Shown piece after piece: positions 18,480 to 27,388 of a DNA stretch of 64,000 nt (position 1 is its first letter; every line of letters begins with the position of its first letter). The stretch lies in assembly GCA_028873975.1 (NCBI GenBank), contig JAPPMO010000037.1, positions 22,367 to 86,366 on the forward strand. The letters run 5' to 3'. The position numbers and the translations under genes are program-made. This stretch comes from Chloroflexota bacterium (GTDB lineage: Bacteria; Chloroflexota; Anaerolineae; Aggregatilineales; Phototrophicaceae). The notes below the pieces were generated by a model that had not been told where the DNA came from, ran no database searches, and saw only the letters and a list, made by a program, of their open reading frames with translations.

Positions 18480-18646
18480 TGGCCCACTCCATCAGCAGGT
18501 TCATTGAATATCGTCAAGTGTAATCAATCTTGCGGCATTTGGAAGAGGTCGCTGGGCGACATTCATAGCAATCGCAGCATGGTCAAGAATTCAAAGCATA
18601 ATCTAAGTACAGAAATAGGACCACAACTCCAAAATAATAGTCGGCT

Positions 18647-18674
18647 GTAGGGGCGAGCCAAGGCTCGCCCCTAC
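18647..18674. repeat. REP-like palindrome, 13-bp perfect arms
   Basis: GTAGGGGCGAGCC and GGCTCGCCCCTAC flank an AA centre. It is followed by CTACATTTACCTTACAATTTG, which recurs with changes after a related palindrome at 49073-49121. Other GGGCG-type palindromes are at 41888-41910 and 45380-45399. The rest of the 367-base gap 18480-18846 holds a GTTAGAAAAATCTG repeat (about 18730-18756, also at 51768) and the promoter for the next gene. Confidence 0.75.
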
Positions 18675-18774
18675 ATTTACCTTACAATTTGTTGAACGAC
18701 TTACTTGGACTTACTTCTGTGTCCTCGGCGGTTAGAAAAATCTGCTGCGATTGCTCGCCAAGGACAAAACACGC

Positions 18775-18803
18775 TTGCCTTCAATTGCTCGCGCGGCTAG
18801 AAT
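18775..18803 (+). promoter_or_regulatory. Promoter candidate for the 18847 gene
   Basis: TTGCCT (18775-18780), a 17-base spacer and TAGAAT (18798-18803). The -35 matches four and the -10 five of six consensus bases. It lies 43 bases upstream of the start codon. Confidence 0.5.
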
Positions 18804-18846
18804 ATGTGGCGGTTTTTTTTGATGTCTTCTTGAATCGGAGTGCCAG

Positions 18847-19155
18847 ATGACGACTGTGGACGACCTGCGGAAAATGCGCGATGGCAAGGCTTTGCCTCAC
18901 CTGGAACAGTACGCGCCGGTTTGGATCATCAGCGAGGAATTATTTGAGTCTGACGAAGCGATCCAGTTTCATGTGCTTTTTGAACATCACCTGCATGGCT
19001 GGGTGAACCGCCGTTATCGTTATGATGGCTTCAACAATACGCTTTATCACAAGGGACAGACCTTGCTGACGGAAGACGCTGCGCTGGAGCACATGGACGA
19101 GGACCCCTATATTGAGGCCAGCGTCGCCGATATCCCCAACGCTTACGGCGGCTAG
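18847..19155 (+). CDS. Small soluble hypothetical protein
   Basis: 102 residues, ATG 18847 with CGGAG eight bases before. Acidic and aromatic-rich, with no membrane segment or signal peptide. Visible features are HLEQYAPVWIISEELFESDEAIQFHVLFEHHLHGWVNRRYRYDG, here cut as VWIISEELFESDEAIQFHV and HHLHGWVNRRYRYD, a histidine-rich centre, and an acidic C-terminus MDEDPYIEASVADIPNAYGG. I do not recognise the family. It has its own promoter candidate and RBS and overlaps the convergent glycosyltransferase gene by four bases at the stop. Confidence 0.75.
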   Translation: MTTVDDLRKMRDGKALPHLEQYAPVWIISEELFESDEAIQFHVLFEHHLHGWVNRRYRYDGFNNTLYHKGQTLLTEDAALEHMDEDPYIEASVADIPNAYGG

Positions 19156-20408
19156 GTCTTGGGCAGTTTCTGACAGGCGACCGTTTCGAATGTCTTGATT
19201 AAGCGCTCGGCGATGCCAGACCAGGCGTATGCCTGCGCCGCCCGCGCCGCGCTGGCGCCCATAGACGCGGATTTCGCAGGATCGCTCACCAATGCGATGA
19301 TGGCTTCCGTAAGCGATATCGGCTCCCGCGCCGGCACGTGGAAACCCGTCTCTCTATCCCTTACCAGGAATTGCAGCCCCCCAACTTGTGATGCGATGAC
19401 CGGCGTTCCGCATGCCATCGCTTCCAGCGCGACCATGCCAAAGGACTCATAGTCCGATGGCACAATGACAGCCGTCGCGGCCGAGTAATACACGGGCAAA
19501 TGCGCTTGTTCTTTTGCGCCCACAAAGCTCACGATCTGGTTGATTCCCAGTCTGCGGCTGAGATCTTGCAAGCGCTGTAGTTCCAGATCGCGGCGCGATT
19601 CGGGATCGCCGCCTACGATCATGAAATGGAGTCGCTTGAGCAGAGACGGCCGCCGCTCCCGCAAGACATGAAGCGCCTCAAGAATGGTATCAACCGCTTT
19701 CAGCGGCTCGATGCGCCCGACAAAAAGCAAAACATGGCTTTCGGGATCAATACCCAGCTCTTGGCGCGCCTCTGCCGCCGATAAATTGGTATTAAATTGC
19801 TCCAGATTAACGCCGGGAGGGATCACAACCAATTGCCTGCGCCGGGCTCGATAGAGCCAGCGCAACTGCGCCAATTCCGCCGGGGTGGCTGCGATGATCC
19901 TGTCCGCCCAATTCAAAACCTGCGCTTCGGTTAATATGCGGCGATCGGGTTGATAGAATTCATTCGCGTGAATGCGCTTCTTCATGTGGCCCAGGGTATG
20001 AAACATGTGCACGAAACAGATGCCCCAAGCCTCCTTTAGTTTGGCGGCGACCCATCCGCTAAGCCAATAGTGACTGTAAACGATATCGTAGCGCAGATTG
20101 TGCAAGGTGGCGAAAGCCATCAGGTTGGCGGTAAATTCGGAAAGATGCGGGTACTGTTCGTCGGGAGGCAACGGCGTCTCTGGACCTGCCTGGAGATAGA
20201 TCACGCGTACCTTGGGACCTATGGAGTGGTCCACATCCGGCTCAGCGGGCGAAGACTTTCGTGTAAAAATGTCGATGTGGTATTCATGTTTGCCCAGCTC
20301 TTGCGCCAACTGGCGGATGTAGACGTTCATCCCGCCCGCCTTCATGCCGCCCATTGGCGCCAGCGGGCTCGTATGGACACTCAACAGGGCAATGCGTTGA
20401 ATCGACAT
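19152..20408 (-). CDS. Glycosyltransferase family 4 (GT-B fold)
   Basis: Retaining nucleotide-sugar glycosyltransferase, related to the sucrose-phosphate-synthase/MshA-like branch of GT4. 418 residues from ATG 20408; a TTG at 20411 is also possible, and no clear SD is present. N-terminal acceptor domain with GGMKAGGMNVYIRQLAQELG. C-terminal donor domain with LLFVGRIEPLKAVDTILEAL, and the E-x7-E motif in DYESFGMVALEAMACGTPVI. The upstream FemAB-like gene ends 16 bases before, so the two are probably co-transcribed. Acceptor and sugar unknown; surface polysaccharide or a soluble glycoside are both possible. Confidence 0.88.
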   Translation of the reverse strand: MSIQRIALLSVHTSPLAPMGGMKAGGMNVYIRQLAQELGKHEYHIDIFTRKSSPAEPDVDHSIGPKVRVIYLQAGPETPLPPDEQYPHLSEFTANLMAFATLHNLRYDIVYSHYWLSGWVAAKLKEAWGICFVHMFHTLGHMKKRIHANEFYQPDRRILTEAQVLNWADRIIAATPAELAQLRWLYRARRRQLVVIPPGVNLEQFNTNLSAAEARQELGIDPESHVLLFVGRIEPLKAVDTILEALHVLRERRPSLLKRLHFMIVGGDPESRRDLELQRLQDLSRRLGINQIVSFVGAKEQAHLPVYYSAATAVIVPSDYESFGMVALEAMACGTPVIASQVGGLQFLVRDRETGFHVPAREPISLTEAIIALVSDPAKSASMGASAARAAQAYAWSGIAERLIKTFETVACQKLPKT

Positions 20409-20424
20409 CAATTGACTCGCGCAG

Positions 20425-21429
20425 TCAAGTTGCGCGGATATTCAGAACGGTGGTATCGCGCCCGCCCATGCGGTACTTGTAGCTCTCGTCGCCTCGCAAA
20501 AAATCGTAATACTTGTAGCCGCTTTTAATGGCATGTTGGATGTTATAGGCCAGCAGAACGATGCCGGGACTCAACTGGCTATAATGCTGATGATCGTGAC
20601 CGGAATTATAGACCATCACCCGGTTCCCATAGACAAAGTTCATATACGCGGCAACGCGCTCTTCGTCGATAGTCAGGAAACTCAACTGCAGCCAACCCTT
20701 GTCTTGCGCCAATGGCACGATCCTTTTGAAAAAGCGCATGTTGCCTTCATCCAGCAAGAAACGCTCTTTTTCCGGGTCGCTGGCCGCCATCAAGCGCGCA
20801 AAATGACCGATTTCTTGATCCAGGTTGTCTGTGCCATTGACAATGTACCAATCGATCGCGCTTTCCGACCCGTGAATGCGCCGCATCTTTCGTCGTACTT
20901 CGTGACGCTGCTTCTTGTCCAGCTGCAGCATATAGCCGCCCCAGTCACTGGGAAGATCAATGACCGGACAGACCTCCTGCGGCTCTACCACAGTTGTGAA
21001 TCCACGTTCTCGCAATAAATCAGGAAGAATCTCGCGGGTCGGGGACTCTTGAGGGATGTTGCAGAGATCGAAGCAATCAATCGTAGCGCGTTCTTTCGCG
21101 AAATAATCGGCAAAGGCTTCAAAGACCGGCTGCAAATGGTTCTCGTCTACAATGAAATCAAGATAATCCGTTACGTCCACACAGCCGATTATCTGGGCTT
21201 TAGGCCCGCGCTCGGATTCGGTCAGGAATAGAGGCGCTATTCCGACCAGCCTTTCCCGCTCGCGACAAGTCAAAATCAACAGTTCACCGGGCTGGTAGGC
21301 CTGCCACCAGGTCGAGTGCCATTCCCATGTGTAAAAGATGCAGTCGGATTGAGCGCGCCCCAGCAGATCGTTCCATTCCGCCTGCAGGCTGTCAAATACC
21401 GCCGCTTGACGATGTACGCTTAGTTCCAC
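20425..21429 (-). CDS. GNAT-fold acyl/aminoacyl transferase, FemAB/BioF2-like
   Basis: 334 residues with a GTG start at 21429, supported by GAGG five bases upstream. The layout fits the double-GNAT acetyltransferase_6 (BioF2/CelD/FemAB-like) family. The first half ends around TDYLDFIVDENHLQPVFEAF; the middle has the basic helix DKKQRHEVRRKMRRIHG; the C-terminal GNAT half has LSFLTIDEERVAAYMNFVYGN, YSQLSPGIVLLAYNIQHAIK and YYDFLRGDESYKYRMGG. Members act in cell-wall or exopolysaccharide modification. The gene precedes a GT4 glycosyltransferase, consistent with a surface-polymer role (inference). Substrate unknown. Confidence 0.82.
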   Translation of the reverse strand: MELSVHRQAAVFDSLQAEWNDLLGRAQSDCIFYTWEWHSTWWQAYQPGELLILTCRERERLVGIAPLFLTESERGPKAQIIGCVDVTDYLDFIVDENHLQPVFEAFADYFAKERATIDCFDLCNIPQESPTREILPDLLRERGFTTVVEPQEVCPVIDLPSDWGGYMLQLDKKQRHEVRRKMRRIHGSESAIDWYIVNGTDNLDQEIGHFARLMAASDPEKERFLLDEGNMRFFKRIVPLAQDKGWLQLSFLTIDEERVAAYMNFVYGNRVMVYNSGHDHQHYSQLSPGIVLLAYNIQHAIKSGYKYYDFLRGDESYKYRMGGRDTTVLNIRAT

Positions 21430-21557
21430 TTTTGCCTCTGCTCTTCGTCGGGTTCGAGCCTCGGCTTAGGGACCGAACTCATTAACTGTGACAGCGCCGA
21501 GTTATCCATTCTTACGAAGCGCGTCCCGCATCGCCCCGCTTTTGATAACCTTGAATT

Positions 21558-21630
21558 GCGGTAGACGCGCGGGTTTATTGTTTTGTGCGAGCGCGGTGGC
21601 TCAAATTCGCCGGTTGCGCGCCGAGCGGCT
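21558..21630 (-). repeat. Family B 3'-end repeat, copy 1
   Basis: On the minus strand it begins AGCCGCTCGGCGCGCAACCG, and its first A is the last base of the sulfurtransferase stop codon. It continues through CGGCGAATTTGAGCCACCGC and CACAAAACAATAAA to GTCTACCGC. It aligns with copies at 35961, 40934-41016, 45261 and, in part, 32206. Confidence 0.7.
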
Positions 21631-22484
21631 TAGCCAGCCGGAACTTTTGGCGTCGCCGGGTCGTTGCCCCACTCTTTCCATGAGCCGTCGTAAAGGCGCA
21701 AATTGCTTGCCCCCGCCAACTCGAGCGCGAGCAATACCAAGCTGGCGGAAACGCCCGAGTTGCAGTAAATGATCGTATCCTCCGCATGCAGGCTGATTCC
21801 CGATGTTGAAAACTGCGCTTGCAGATCCGGGACCGGCTTCAGTGTCAGATCATCGGCGACCATGCTTTTTGCTGGCAAGTTGATCGCCGTCGGGATATGC
21901 CCTCCATATTGGGCCCGCGATGCCTGCCCCGCAAACTCGGCCGGCGAACGCACATCCAATAATTGCATGGACCCGGCGTCGAGACCGCTCAGAATATCCT
22001 CCGCGTTCGCTTTCAAACCGGGGTTTCTTGCCGCAGCGAAGGTCCCCGGTCGCGGCGCGGGCAATGTATCTTCAGTCGGCCGCCCCTCGGCTGTCCACTT
22101 CCGCCAGCCCCCATCGAGGATCCGAACGTCGTCGTGACCATAGTATAGCAGGCACCAGCGCATGCGCGCGGCAAACATGCTTGCGGCATCGTCATAGACG
22201 ACCACGCGACTGTCATTGCTGATTCCCAAGCGCCCCATCAAGTCGCTAAAGCGGTCGGGCGCGGCAATATCGTTGGAGGGCGAACCCGGCTCGACAATAT
22301 CGACCAGCCAATCGACGAAAACCGCGCCGGGAATATGCGCGGCTTCGTAAGCGGCGCGATCGCTAATGTAATGCGGTGGCGGCGCTGTCGGCGGCAGCAC
22401 CAGCCCGCGTATGTCGATAATGCGCAGGTCACCGTCATTCAGATGTTCTTCCAGCCAAGCGCTGTTTACCAATGGCGAAGTCAT
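21630..22484 (-). CDS. Sulfurtransferase with two rhodanese domains (SseA/TST type)
   Basis: Thiosulfate or 3-mercaptopyruvate sulfurtransferase. 284 residues from ATG 22484, eight bases after GGAGG. The N-terminal inactive rhodanese domain has RAAYEAAHIPGAVFVDW and VVVYDDAASMFAARMRWCLLYYGHDDVRILDGG. The C-terminal catalytic domain has LLDVRSPAEFAG, the persulfide cysteine in IIYCNSGVSASLVLLALELAG, and YDGSWKEWGNDPATPK. The loop CNSGVS is close to both CG(S/A)GVT (mercaptopyruvate) and CRKGVT-type variants, so the donor is undecided. The stop codon abuts a family B repeat. It is divergent from the fusion gene at 22620. Confidence 0.9.
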   Translation of the reverse strand: MTSPLVNSAWLEEHLNDGDLRIIDIRGLVLPPTAPPPHYISDRAAYEAAHIPGAVFVDWLVDIVEPGSPSNDIAAPDRFSDLMGRLGISNDSRVVVYDDAASMFAARMRWCLLYYGHDDVRILDGGWRKWTAEGRPTEDTLPAPRPGTFAAARNPGLKANAEDILSGLDAGSMQLLDVRSPAEFAGQASRAQYGGHIPTAINLPAKSMVADDLTLKPVPDLQAQFSTSGISLHAEDTIIYCNSGVSASLVLLALELAGASNLRLYDGSWKEWGNDPATPKVPAG

Positions 22485-22565
22485 AAGCTCCTCCCGCAAT
22501 CATTTTTCCGCAGCAAATTCAGTATGGATATCGCCCTGGTCACAATCAGCCCGCAGCCAGATGTT

Positions 22566-22593
22566 TTTTCAAGACGCGTCTCTCCGATATAAT
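22566..22593 (+). promoter_or_regulatory. Promoter candidate for the hydrolase-ligase fusion gene
   Basis: TTTTCA (22566-22571), a 16-base spacer and consensus TATAAT (22588-22593). The predicted transcript starts about 20 bases before ATG 22620, leaving little room for an SD, and none is visible. Confidence 0.45.
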
Positions 22594-22619
22594 ATATCCA
22601 AAGTTGACCGAGTTTGCCG

Positions 22620-25115
22620 ATGAAAAAGCGCATCCGTGGATTAAAACGGGCTATCTTTCAATTAGATTTCGATCTCTATCGAGTCAAGGTGCCGATTTCC
22701 GGCTATGACGGTGCCCATCTCAGCGTCATTGATCTGTCGCCGCAAGACATCGAGCAGACAATCGTTTTCCAGCATGGATTCGCCGGCGTTGCAGAATCCT
22801 GGGAATACCAGCTCACGCATTTTGCCCATCAGTTTCGCGTTATAGCGCCGGAACTGCGCGGGCATGGACAGAGCGACGCCCCGCATAGCGAGTACGATAT
22901 GCAGGAGCTCGTTGAAGATTTGCAGGCGGTCGTTACTTCGCTGAATCTTCCGCAGAAATTTGTCCTGATCGGCCACTCCTTTGGCGGCGCAATTTGTGTT
23001 GAATATGCCAATGCCTATCCGGAGCGCATCGCCAAACTCGTGCTGGTTGCCACAGCCGGAGAATATCCCCTGCCCAAGGCGGCGTCTTTGCTCTTTCACA
23101 TCCCTATCAAGCTCGCTGTTCCCTTTTGGCGCTATCGACGTAAATGGGATGCGGAATACCACGTGCTGAAGAAAATGTTCCTCAACGCCCTTCATCAATG
23201 GCAGGGCTGGCCGCTTCTGCGCAATATCACAGCGGAATCGCTGGTAATCACCGGCGAGCGCGACACCTATTTCCCGCGCTACATATATGACGATGTCGCC
23301 AAGATGATACCGAAGGCCGAGGTCTATGACATCGGATCGGCCAAACACAAAGTTCAGTTGGAGCGGCACGAAGCGGTCAACCGCGCCATCGAACGATTCA
23401 TTTTAGCCGCTGAACACAGCAGTTGGCGCAGCGAATCCGCGCTCGATCGGCTCAATCGCGGTCGACCCTGGTTGAGCCATTATCACCTCGATACGCCGCA
23501 TGAGATTCCCATTCCCAACCAGCCGCTCTTTCGTTTTCTGGAAAGCGCCGCCGACTGGCGACCCAAGGGAATTGCCACGGTGTTTTATGGCAAGACCATG
23601 ACCTATCGCGAACTTGAGGCGAGAGTCAATCAGTTCGCGCATGGCTTGAGTAAGATTGGGGTCGGGGCGGGCGAGCGCGTGATGATCGTCTTGCCTAATA
23701 CCCCGCAATTCCTCATCGCCTATTACGCGATTCTCAAACTTAATGCCGTGGTCGTGCTTTCGAACCCCGACGCCAACGAGCAATTGATCATCTCCCAAGC
23801 GCAGGAAACCGAAGCCAAAGTTCTCATCACGCTTAGCGCCTTTAGCGAACTGGCGGAGCTGATCCAGCGGACCACAACAGCCCAAACCGTCATCTTCACG
23901 CGCATCGGCAAGCACGTCACGACCAGCCAGAGCAAAGCCTTTGGCAGGCACAAACACCCAACGCAATCTGACGAAGCGATCGCCGGACGCATCGGCAAGT
24001 TCATGTCCGATGTGATGACTGATGAGCGAAGCGCCCCTCCTCAAATTGATGTGAGTCCAAGCGATCTCGCGGTCATATCCTTTACCAGCGGCACTACCAG
24101 CAAACCCCGAGGCGTCTGCCTGTCGCACAGAAACCTGGTCGCGAATGCCTTGCAAACGAGACACTGGATGCCCGAAATCGAATATGGCGAGGAAACTGTC
24201 ATGGCAGTCGTGCCCTTTGAACACAGCTATGGCATGACCGCGTCCATGAATCTGCCGATTTTGATCGCAGCCAAGATCGTGATCGTTTCCGTCTTTGAAT
24301 TGAAGCAAGTGCTGGAACAAATCAAGCGACACAAGCCGACGCTATTCCCGGGCGTGCCCTCCATGTTCACGTTGATCAACCAGGCGCCCAACGTCAGAAG
24401 CTACGGGCTTTCCTCCATCAAAGCCTGTATCAGCGGCGCGGCGCCCTTGCCGGTGGAAGTGCAGGAGGCTTTTGAAAAACTGACGCGGGGGCGTCTGGTT
24501 GAGGGATACGGGCTCACCGAAGCGGCGCCCGTGACACACTCCAATCCACTGTATGGGCTGCGAAAGATCGGATCGATTGGCGTGCCGCTGCCCAATACAG
24601 ACGCCAAAATTGTCGATCTGGTTAATGGAAAGGAGCTGCCCGCGGGAGAAATCGGCGAGTTGATCGTCCGGGGTCCGCAAATTATGTGCGGATATTGGCG
24701 CTCTCCCGAAGAAAATGAGTCCGTTCTGCGTGAAGATTGGTTGCATACCGGCGATGTCGCGATCATGGACGACGAAGGTTACTTCAAGATAATCAGCCGC
24801 AAACGCGACACCATCTTCACCGGGGATTTCAGCGTCTACCCGCGAGACGTCGAAGAAGTTCTTTACGAGAACAATAAGGTTCTGGAAGCTGCTGTCGTCG
24901 GCGTCGGCAGAGAATCCGGCCAGCAAAAGATCAAGGCTTTCGTCGTGCCCAGGCCAAACGCTACCTTATCTAAGGAGGAGTTGGTCGCCTTGTGCAGGAG
25001 GCGGCTGGAAGAATATGCGGTGCCCTGGGAGATTGAGTTCCGGCAAGAACTGCCGCGCTCATTTATCGGCAAAGTCCTGCGGCGCATGCTTTTTGAAGAG
25101 GAGATGGGAAAATAG
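22620..25115 (+). CDS. Alpha/beta hydrolase fused to an acyl-CoA synthetase
   Basis: 831 residues from ATG 22620 (a TTG six bases earlier is the longer option). Residues about 20-270 are an alpha/beta hydrolase: FQHGFAGVAESWEYQ oxyanion region, ELRGHGQSD, nucleophile elbow LIGHSFGGAICVEYA, acid in ITGERDTYFP and a likely His in SAKHKVQLERHE. Residues about 310-831 are an AMP-forming ligase: ISFTSGTTSKPRGVCLSH, EGYGLTEAAPVTHSNP, LHTGDVAIMDDEGYFKIISR and the adenylation lysine in SFIGKVLRRML. The family usually makes acyl-CoA from fatty acids. A hydrolase on the same chain could feed it acids released from esters, or edit the thioester (inference). It is followed after nine bases by a Lon-N protein. 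Confidence 0.88.
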   Translation: MKKRIRGLKRAIFQLDFDLYRVKVPISGYDGAHLSVIDLSPQDIEQTIVFQHGFAGVAESWEYQLTHFAHQFRVIAPELRGHGQSDAPHSEYDMQELVEDLQAVVTSLNLPQKFVLIGHSFGGAICVEYANAYPERIAKLVLVATAGEYPLPKAASLLFHIPIKLAVPFWRYRRKWDAEYHVLKKMFLNALHQWQGWPLLRNITAESLVITGERDTYFPRYIYDDVAKMIPKAEVYDIGSAKHKVQLERHEAVNRAIERFILAAEHSSWRSESALDRLNRGRPWLSHYHLDTPHEIPIPNQPLFRFLESAADWRPKGIATVFYGKTMTYRELEARVNQFAHGLSKIGVGAGERVMIVLPNTPQFLIAYYAILKLNAVVVLSNPDANEQLIISQAQETEAKVLITLSAFSELAELIQRTTTAQTVIFTRIGKHVTTSQSKAFGRHKHPTQSDEAIAGRIGKFMSDVMTDERSAPPQIDVSPSDLAVISFTSGTTSKPRGVCLSHRNLVANALQTRHWMPEIEYGEETVMAVVPFEHSYGMTASMNLPILIAAKIVIVSVFELKQVLEQIKRHKPTLFPGVPSMFTLINQAPNVRSYGLSSIKACISGAAPLPVEVQEAFEKLTRGRLVEGYGLTEAAPVTHSNPLYGLRKIGSIGVPLPNTDAKIVDLVNGKELPAGEIGELIVRGPQIMCGYWRSPEENESVLREDWLHTGDVAIMDDEGYFKIISRKRDTIFTGDFSVYPRDVEEVLYENNKVLEAAVVGVGRESGQQKIKAFVVPRPNATLSKEELVALCRRRLEEYAVPWEIEFRQELPRSFIGKVLRRMLFEEEMGK

Positions 25116-25124
25116 ATTCTCGTT

Positions 25125-25781
25125 ATGTTTGATCTGCCGCTATTTCCGCTGAACACCGTTTTGTTCCCCGGCATGCAACTTAAACTGCATATCTTTGAAG
25201 AACGTTACAAGTTGATGATCCGTCGCTGTATTCATGACGAGAGTCCATTTGGCGTGATCTTGATCAGGAGCGGCCGCGAAGCGCTGGGACCGGCCGCAAT
25301 TACCCATGACGTCGGCTGCACGGCCAAGATTATCGAGGCGCAGAAGCTCCCCTTCGATCGCATGAATATTGTCGCCGTGGGCCAGCGGCGCTTTCGCGTT
25401 CGTGGGCTGGACCACAGCAAGCCCTACCTGGTCGGCGATGTCGAGTACTTTGTGCCGCGAGAAGACGACAAGGCAACCATGCGCCAATGCGGCAGAAGAC
25501 TGCGCCCGCTTATCATTCGCTATCTGGAAATCCTCGCCTCAGCCGAAAAAGTCGACTTCGATCCGGAGCAAATCCCCCATTCGCCCAAGTCGCTTGCCCA
25601 AATCGCTGCTATACTTTTGCAGGCGGACAATGCGCAGAAGCAGGAACTGCTGCGCCAGGATACAATGGCGCAGCTTTTGAACTTGCTGGTAGAGATCTAT
25701 CGCTTGGAGACCATGCTGCTGGGCATGCGCTTGAACCCGCCCGATGACGACTTCAATATCGGGCCCTTTTCCAGCAACTGA
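25125..25781 (+). CDS. Stand-alone Lon N-terminal (LON substrate-binding) domain protein
   Basis: 218 residues. It matches the LON_substr_bdg fold: LPLFPLNTVLFPGMQLKLHIFEERYKLMI at the N-terminus, cited here as LPLFPLNTVLFPGMQ and HIFEERY, then GVILI, the strand region VGCTAKI and VGQRRFRV, and a helical C-terminal half (SPKSLAQIAAILLQADNAQK). No AAA or protease domain follows, so it is not Lon protease. Such proteins are common in bacteria and their function is not established. It starts nine bases after the fusion gene and is probably co-transcribed. Confidence 0.88.
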   Translation: MFDLPLFPLNTVLFPGMQLKLHIFEERYKLMIRRCIHDESPFGVILIRSGREALGPAAITHDVGCTAKIIEAQKLPFDRMNIVAVGQRRFRVRGLDHSKPYLVGDVEYFVPREDDKATMRQCGRRLRPLIIRYLEILASAEKVDFDPEQIPHSPKSLAQIAAILLQADNAQKQELLRQDTMAQLLNLLVEIYRLETMLLGMRLNPPDDDFNIGPFSSN

Positions 25782-25881
25782 TGTGGAATAGTCCAAACCA
25801 TCAGACATGGTAGAATCATGCCGCGGGTTTTCGCTTGAATGCCCCCGCGCTTCGACATAATTCAGCTTCCGAGGCCGTTCA

Positions 25882-27069
25882 TTGACAAGCGTCCTCAAAT
25901 ATTTGTTGCGGCTATTCCTTGTAATGTCTGCCACCGTCGTCTTGCTTGAGATTGCGTTTCAGCTTGCCTTTCTCCACTTGCCCCAGGAACTGATAAGGCG
26001 TATGCCGCAATATCGCGAGCGATCCGGATTTACTTTAGTGACGGAACACGGGGCGAGAGAATCGCCCACCGGTGAAGTTGTCGAGGTAGGCGTCGACCAG
26101 TATTCTGGCGATCTGTTCCGGCTGAGCTGTCTTACTACGGATCACGCGCAATACTTCGAGCCGTACACGGTGAGCTTCACGCGCGACAAACACGGCTTCC
26201 GCAATGCCGAACCCTGGCCGGAGGATCTTGATCTGCTTGTCATAGGAGATTCCTTCACGGCGGCGGAGGCAATTCAGAATCCCTTCTGGGCTGGGCTTTC
26301 CGACGCTATGCTATCATTGGCCTTTCCCGGCAGCGGCACAATCGAACAAAGCCTCTTGCTGGACGCATACGGATTGCCGCTTCAGCCGGATACGGTCGTC
26401 CTGGCTTATTTTGCCGGAAACGATTTGACCGACAATCAAGTCTTCCAGGACCTGCGGCGTCAAGGCAAGTCGATTGCCGACCGAGTGCACCAGGATCGCT
26501 CTCCCTTGGAGTATCTGGTGACCGTTCACCTGGCATTGTATTTGCGCGATGCAATCAATATAGCCAACATAAGCGACTGTCACTATCCACAAGCCGCAGG
26601 TACAGATCCAGCGACGCCGGTTGCCTTTTTTGACGAAATGCTGCCGATCCTCGCCTTGGACGCCGACGCCTTGCGCGCCAGCGACATGTTCCAAGCCACA
26701 CTTGCTTCAATAGTGGAGATGGCGCAAGATCTGGACGCGCGGGGAATCCGCTTTGTCATGATGTATATCCCGCAGAAAGCCGAACTGTACTGGCCATACC
26801 TGAACGCCCAGGGCAAAGGGGAGATCGCGTCCTACGTTGCAGAGAACTTTTCGCCGATTGCGCCGGAGATTGTCGACGAAAATATCTCCACGCAGCGCGA
26901 TCTCTGGTTATCAGTCGCGCCGGAGCGGCAGATTGAGTTCCTGGATCTGACGCCGGCTTTGCGCCTGGCGATAGAAAACGGCAACTCGCCCTATTTCTTT
27001 GCCGATACACACTGGAATCAAATCGGCCACGATCTTGCGCGTGAGGAACTGCAGAAATTTCTAAATTAG
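25882..27069 (+). CDS. Membrane-anchored SGNH/GDSL hydrolase (AlgX/acyltransferase-like)
   Basis: 395 residues from TTG 25882, with GAGG about eight bases before. Starting further in would remove the membrane anchor (about residues 8-30, SVLKYLLRLFLVMSATVVL). SGNH blocks are complete: GDS with Ser124 (LLVIGDSFTAAEA), GND with Asn180 (YFAGNDLTDN) and Asp375-x-His377 (FADTHWNQIGHDLAREEL). The C-terminal DTHWN block resembles AlgJ/AlgX and other polysaccharide O-acetylation hydrolases. It heads a run with a small membrane protein, an O-carbamoyltransferase, DUF5989 and another membrane protein, which suggests modification of an extracellular glycan or metabolite. Confidence 0.82.
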   Translation: MTSVLKYLLRLFLVMSATVVLLEIAFQLAFLHLPQELIRRMPQYRERSGFTLVTEHGARESPTGEVVEVGVDQYSGDLFRLSCLTTDHAQYFEPYTVSFTRDKHGFRNAEPWPEDLDLLVIGDSFTAAEAIQNPFWAGLSDAMLSLAFPGSGTIEQSLLLDAYGLPLQPDTVVLAYFAGNDLTDNQVFQDLRRQGKSIADRVHQDRSPLEYLVTVHLALYLRDAINIANISDCHYPQAAGTDPATPVAFFDEMLPILALDADALRASDMFQATLASIVEMAQDLDARGIRFVMMYIPQKAELYWPYLNAQGKGEIASYVAENFSPIAPEIVDENISTQRDLWLSVAPERQIEFLDLTPALRLAIENGNSPYFFADTHWNQIGHDLAREELQKFLN

Positions 27070-27155
27070 TGTAGGCTTGAATTTGTCGCCGTTTACGGAA
27101 CGGTTTGTTCCGGTGGCGATCTTATATCTCGACGCATAGCGGGAGAAATAATCAC

Positions 27156-27386
27156 TTGAAAAAACTCTGGAAGATTGCCTGGGAGCGCTTCAGTCTCAAT
27201 TCCAGCATTGTGGCTGACGGCAATGGACGATTCATCGCGACGCTGTTCTATTTCACGATTCTGTTGCCCTTTGGGCTCTTGTCCGCTCTGTTCATGGACC
27301 CCCTGCGCGTCCGAAAGGCTGAAGTATCCTGGCAGTCGCGCGAAGCGGTCCCTTCGGACCTTGAATCGGCCAGAGAGCAGAGTTGA
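27156..27386 (+). CDS. Small single-span membrane protein of the carbamoyltransferase cluster
   Basis: 76 residues from TTG 27156, seven bases after GGGAGAAA (27141-27148). N-terminal amphipathic and basic stretch KKLWKIAWERFSLNSSIVAD, then one membrane helix (RFIATLFYFTILLPFGLLSALF), then a soluble acidic tail. The TGA ends two bases before the carbamoyltransferase ATG. In many bacteria an O-carbamoyltransferase gene is accompanied by short membrane proteins of the SxtJ and DUF5989 kind, and this may be a counterpart, though I cannot assign it firmly. Confidence 0.7.
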   Translation: MKKLWKIAWERFSLNSSIVADGNGRFIATLFYFTILLPFGLLSALFMDPLRVRKAEVSWQSREAVPSDLESAREQS

Positions 27387-27388
27387 GC

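Noticed and set aside
18480-18600. Leader-peptide attenuator before argG
   Set aside because: No terminator hairpin and no Arg-rich short frame were found.
22620-25115. OleBC olefin/beta-lactone fusion
   Set aside because: The hydrolase nucleophile is Ser in GHSFGG rather than the Asp of OleB, and the ligase motifs are FadD-like.
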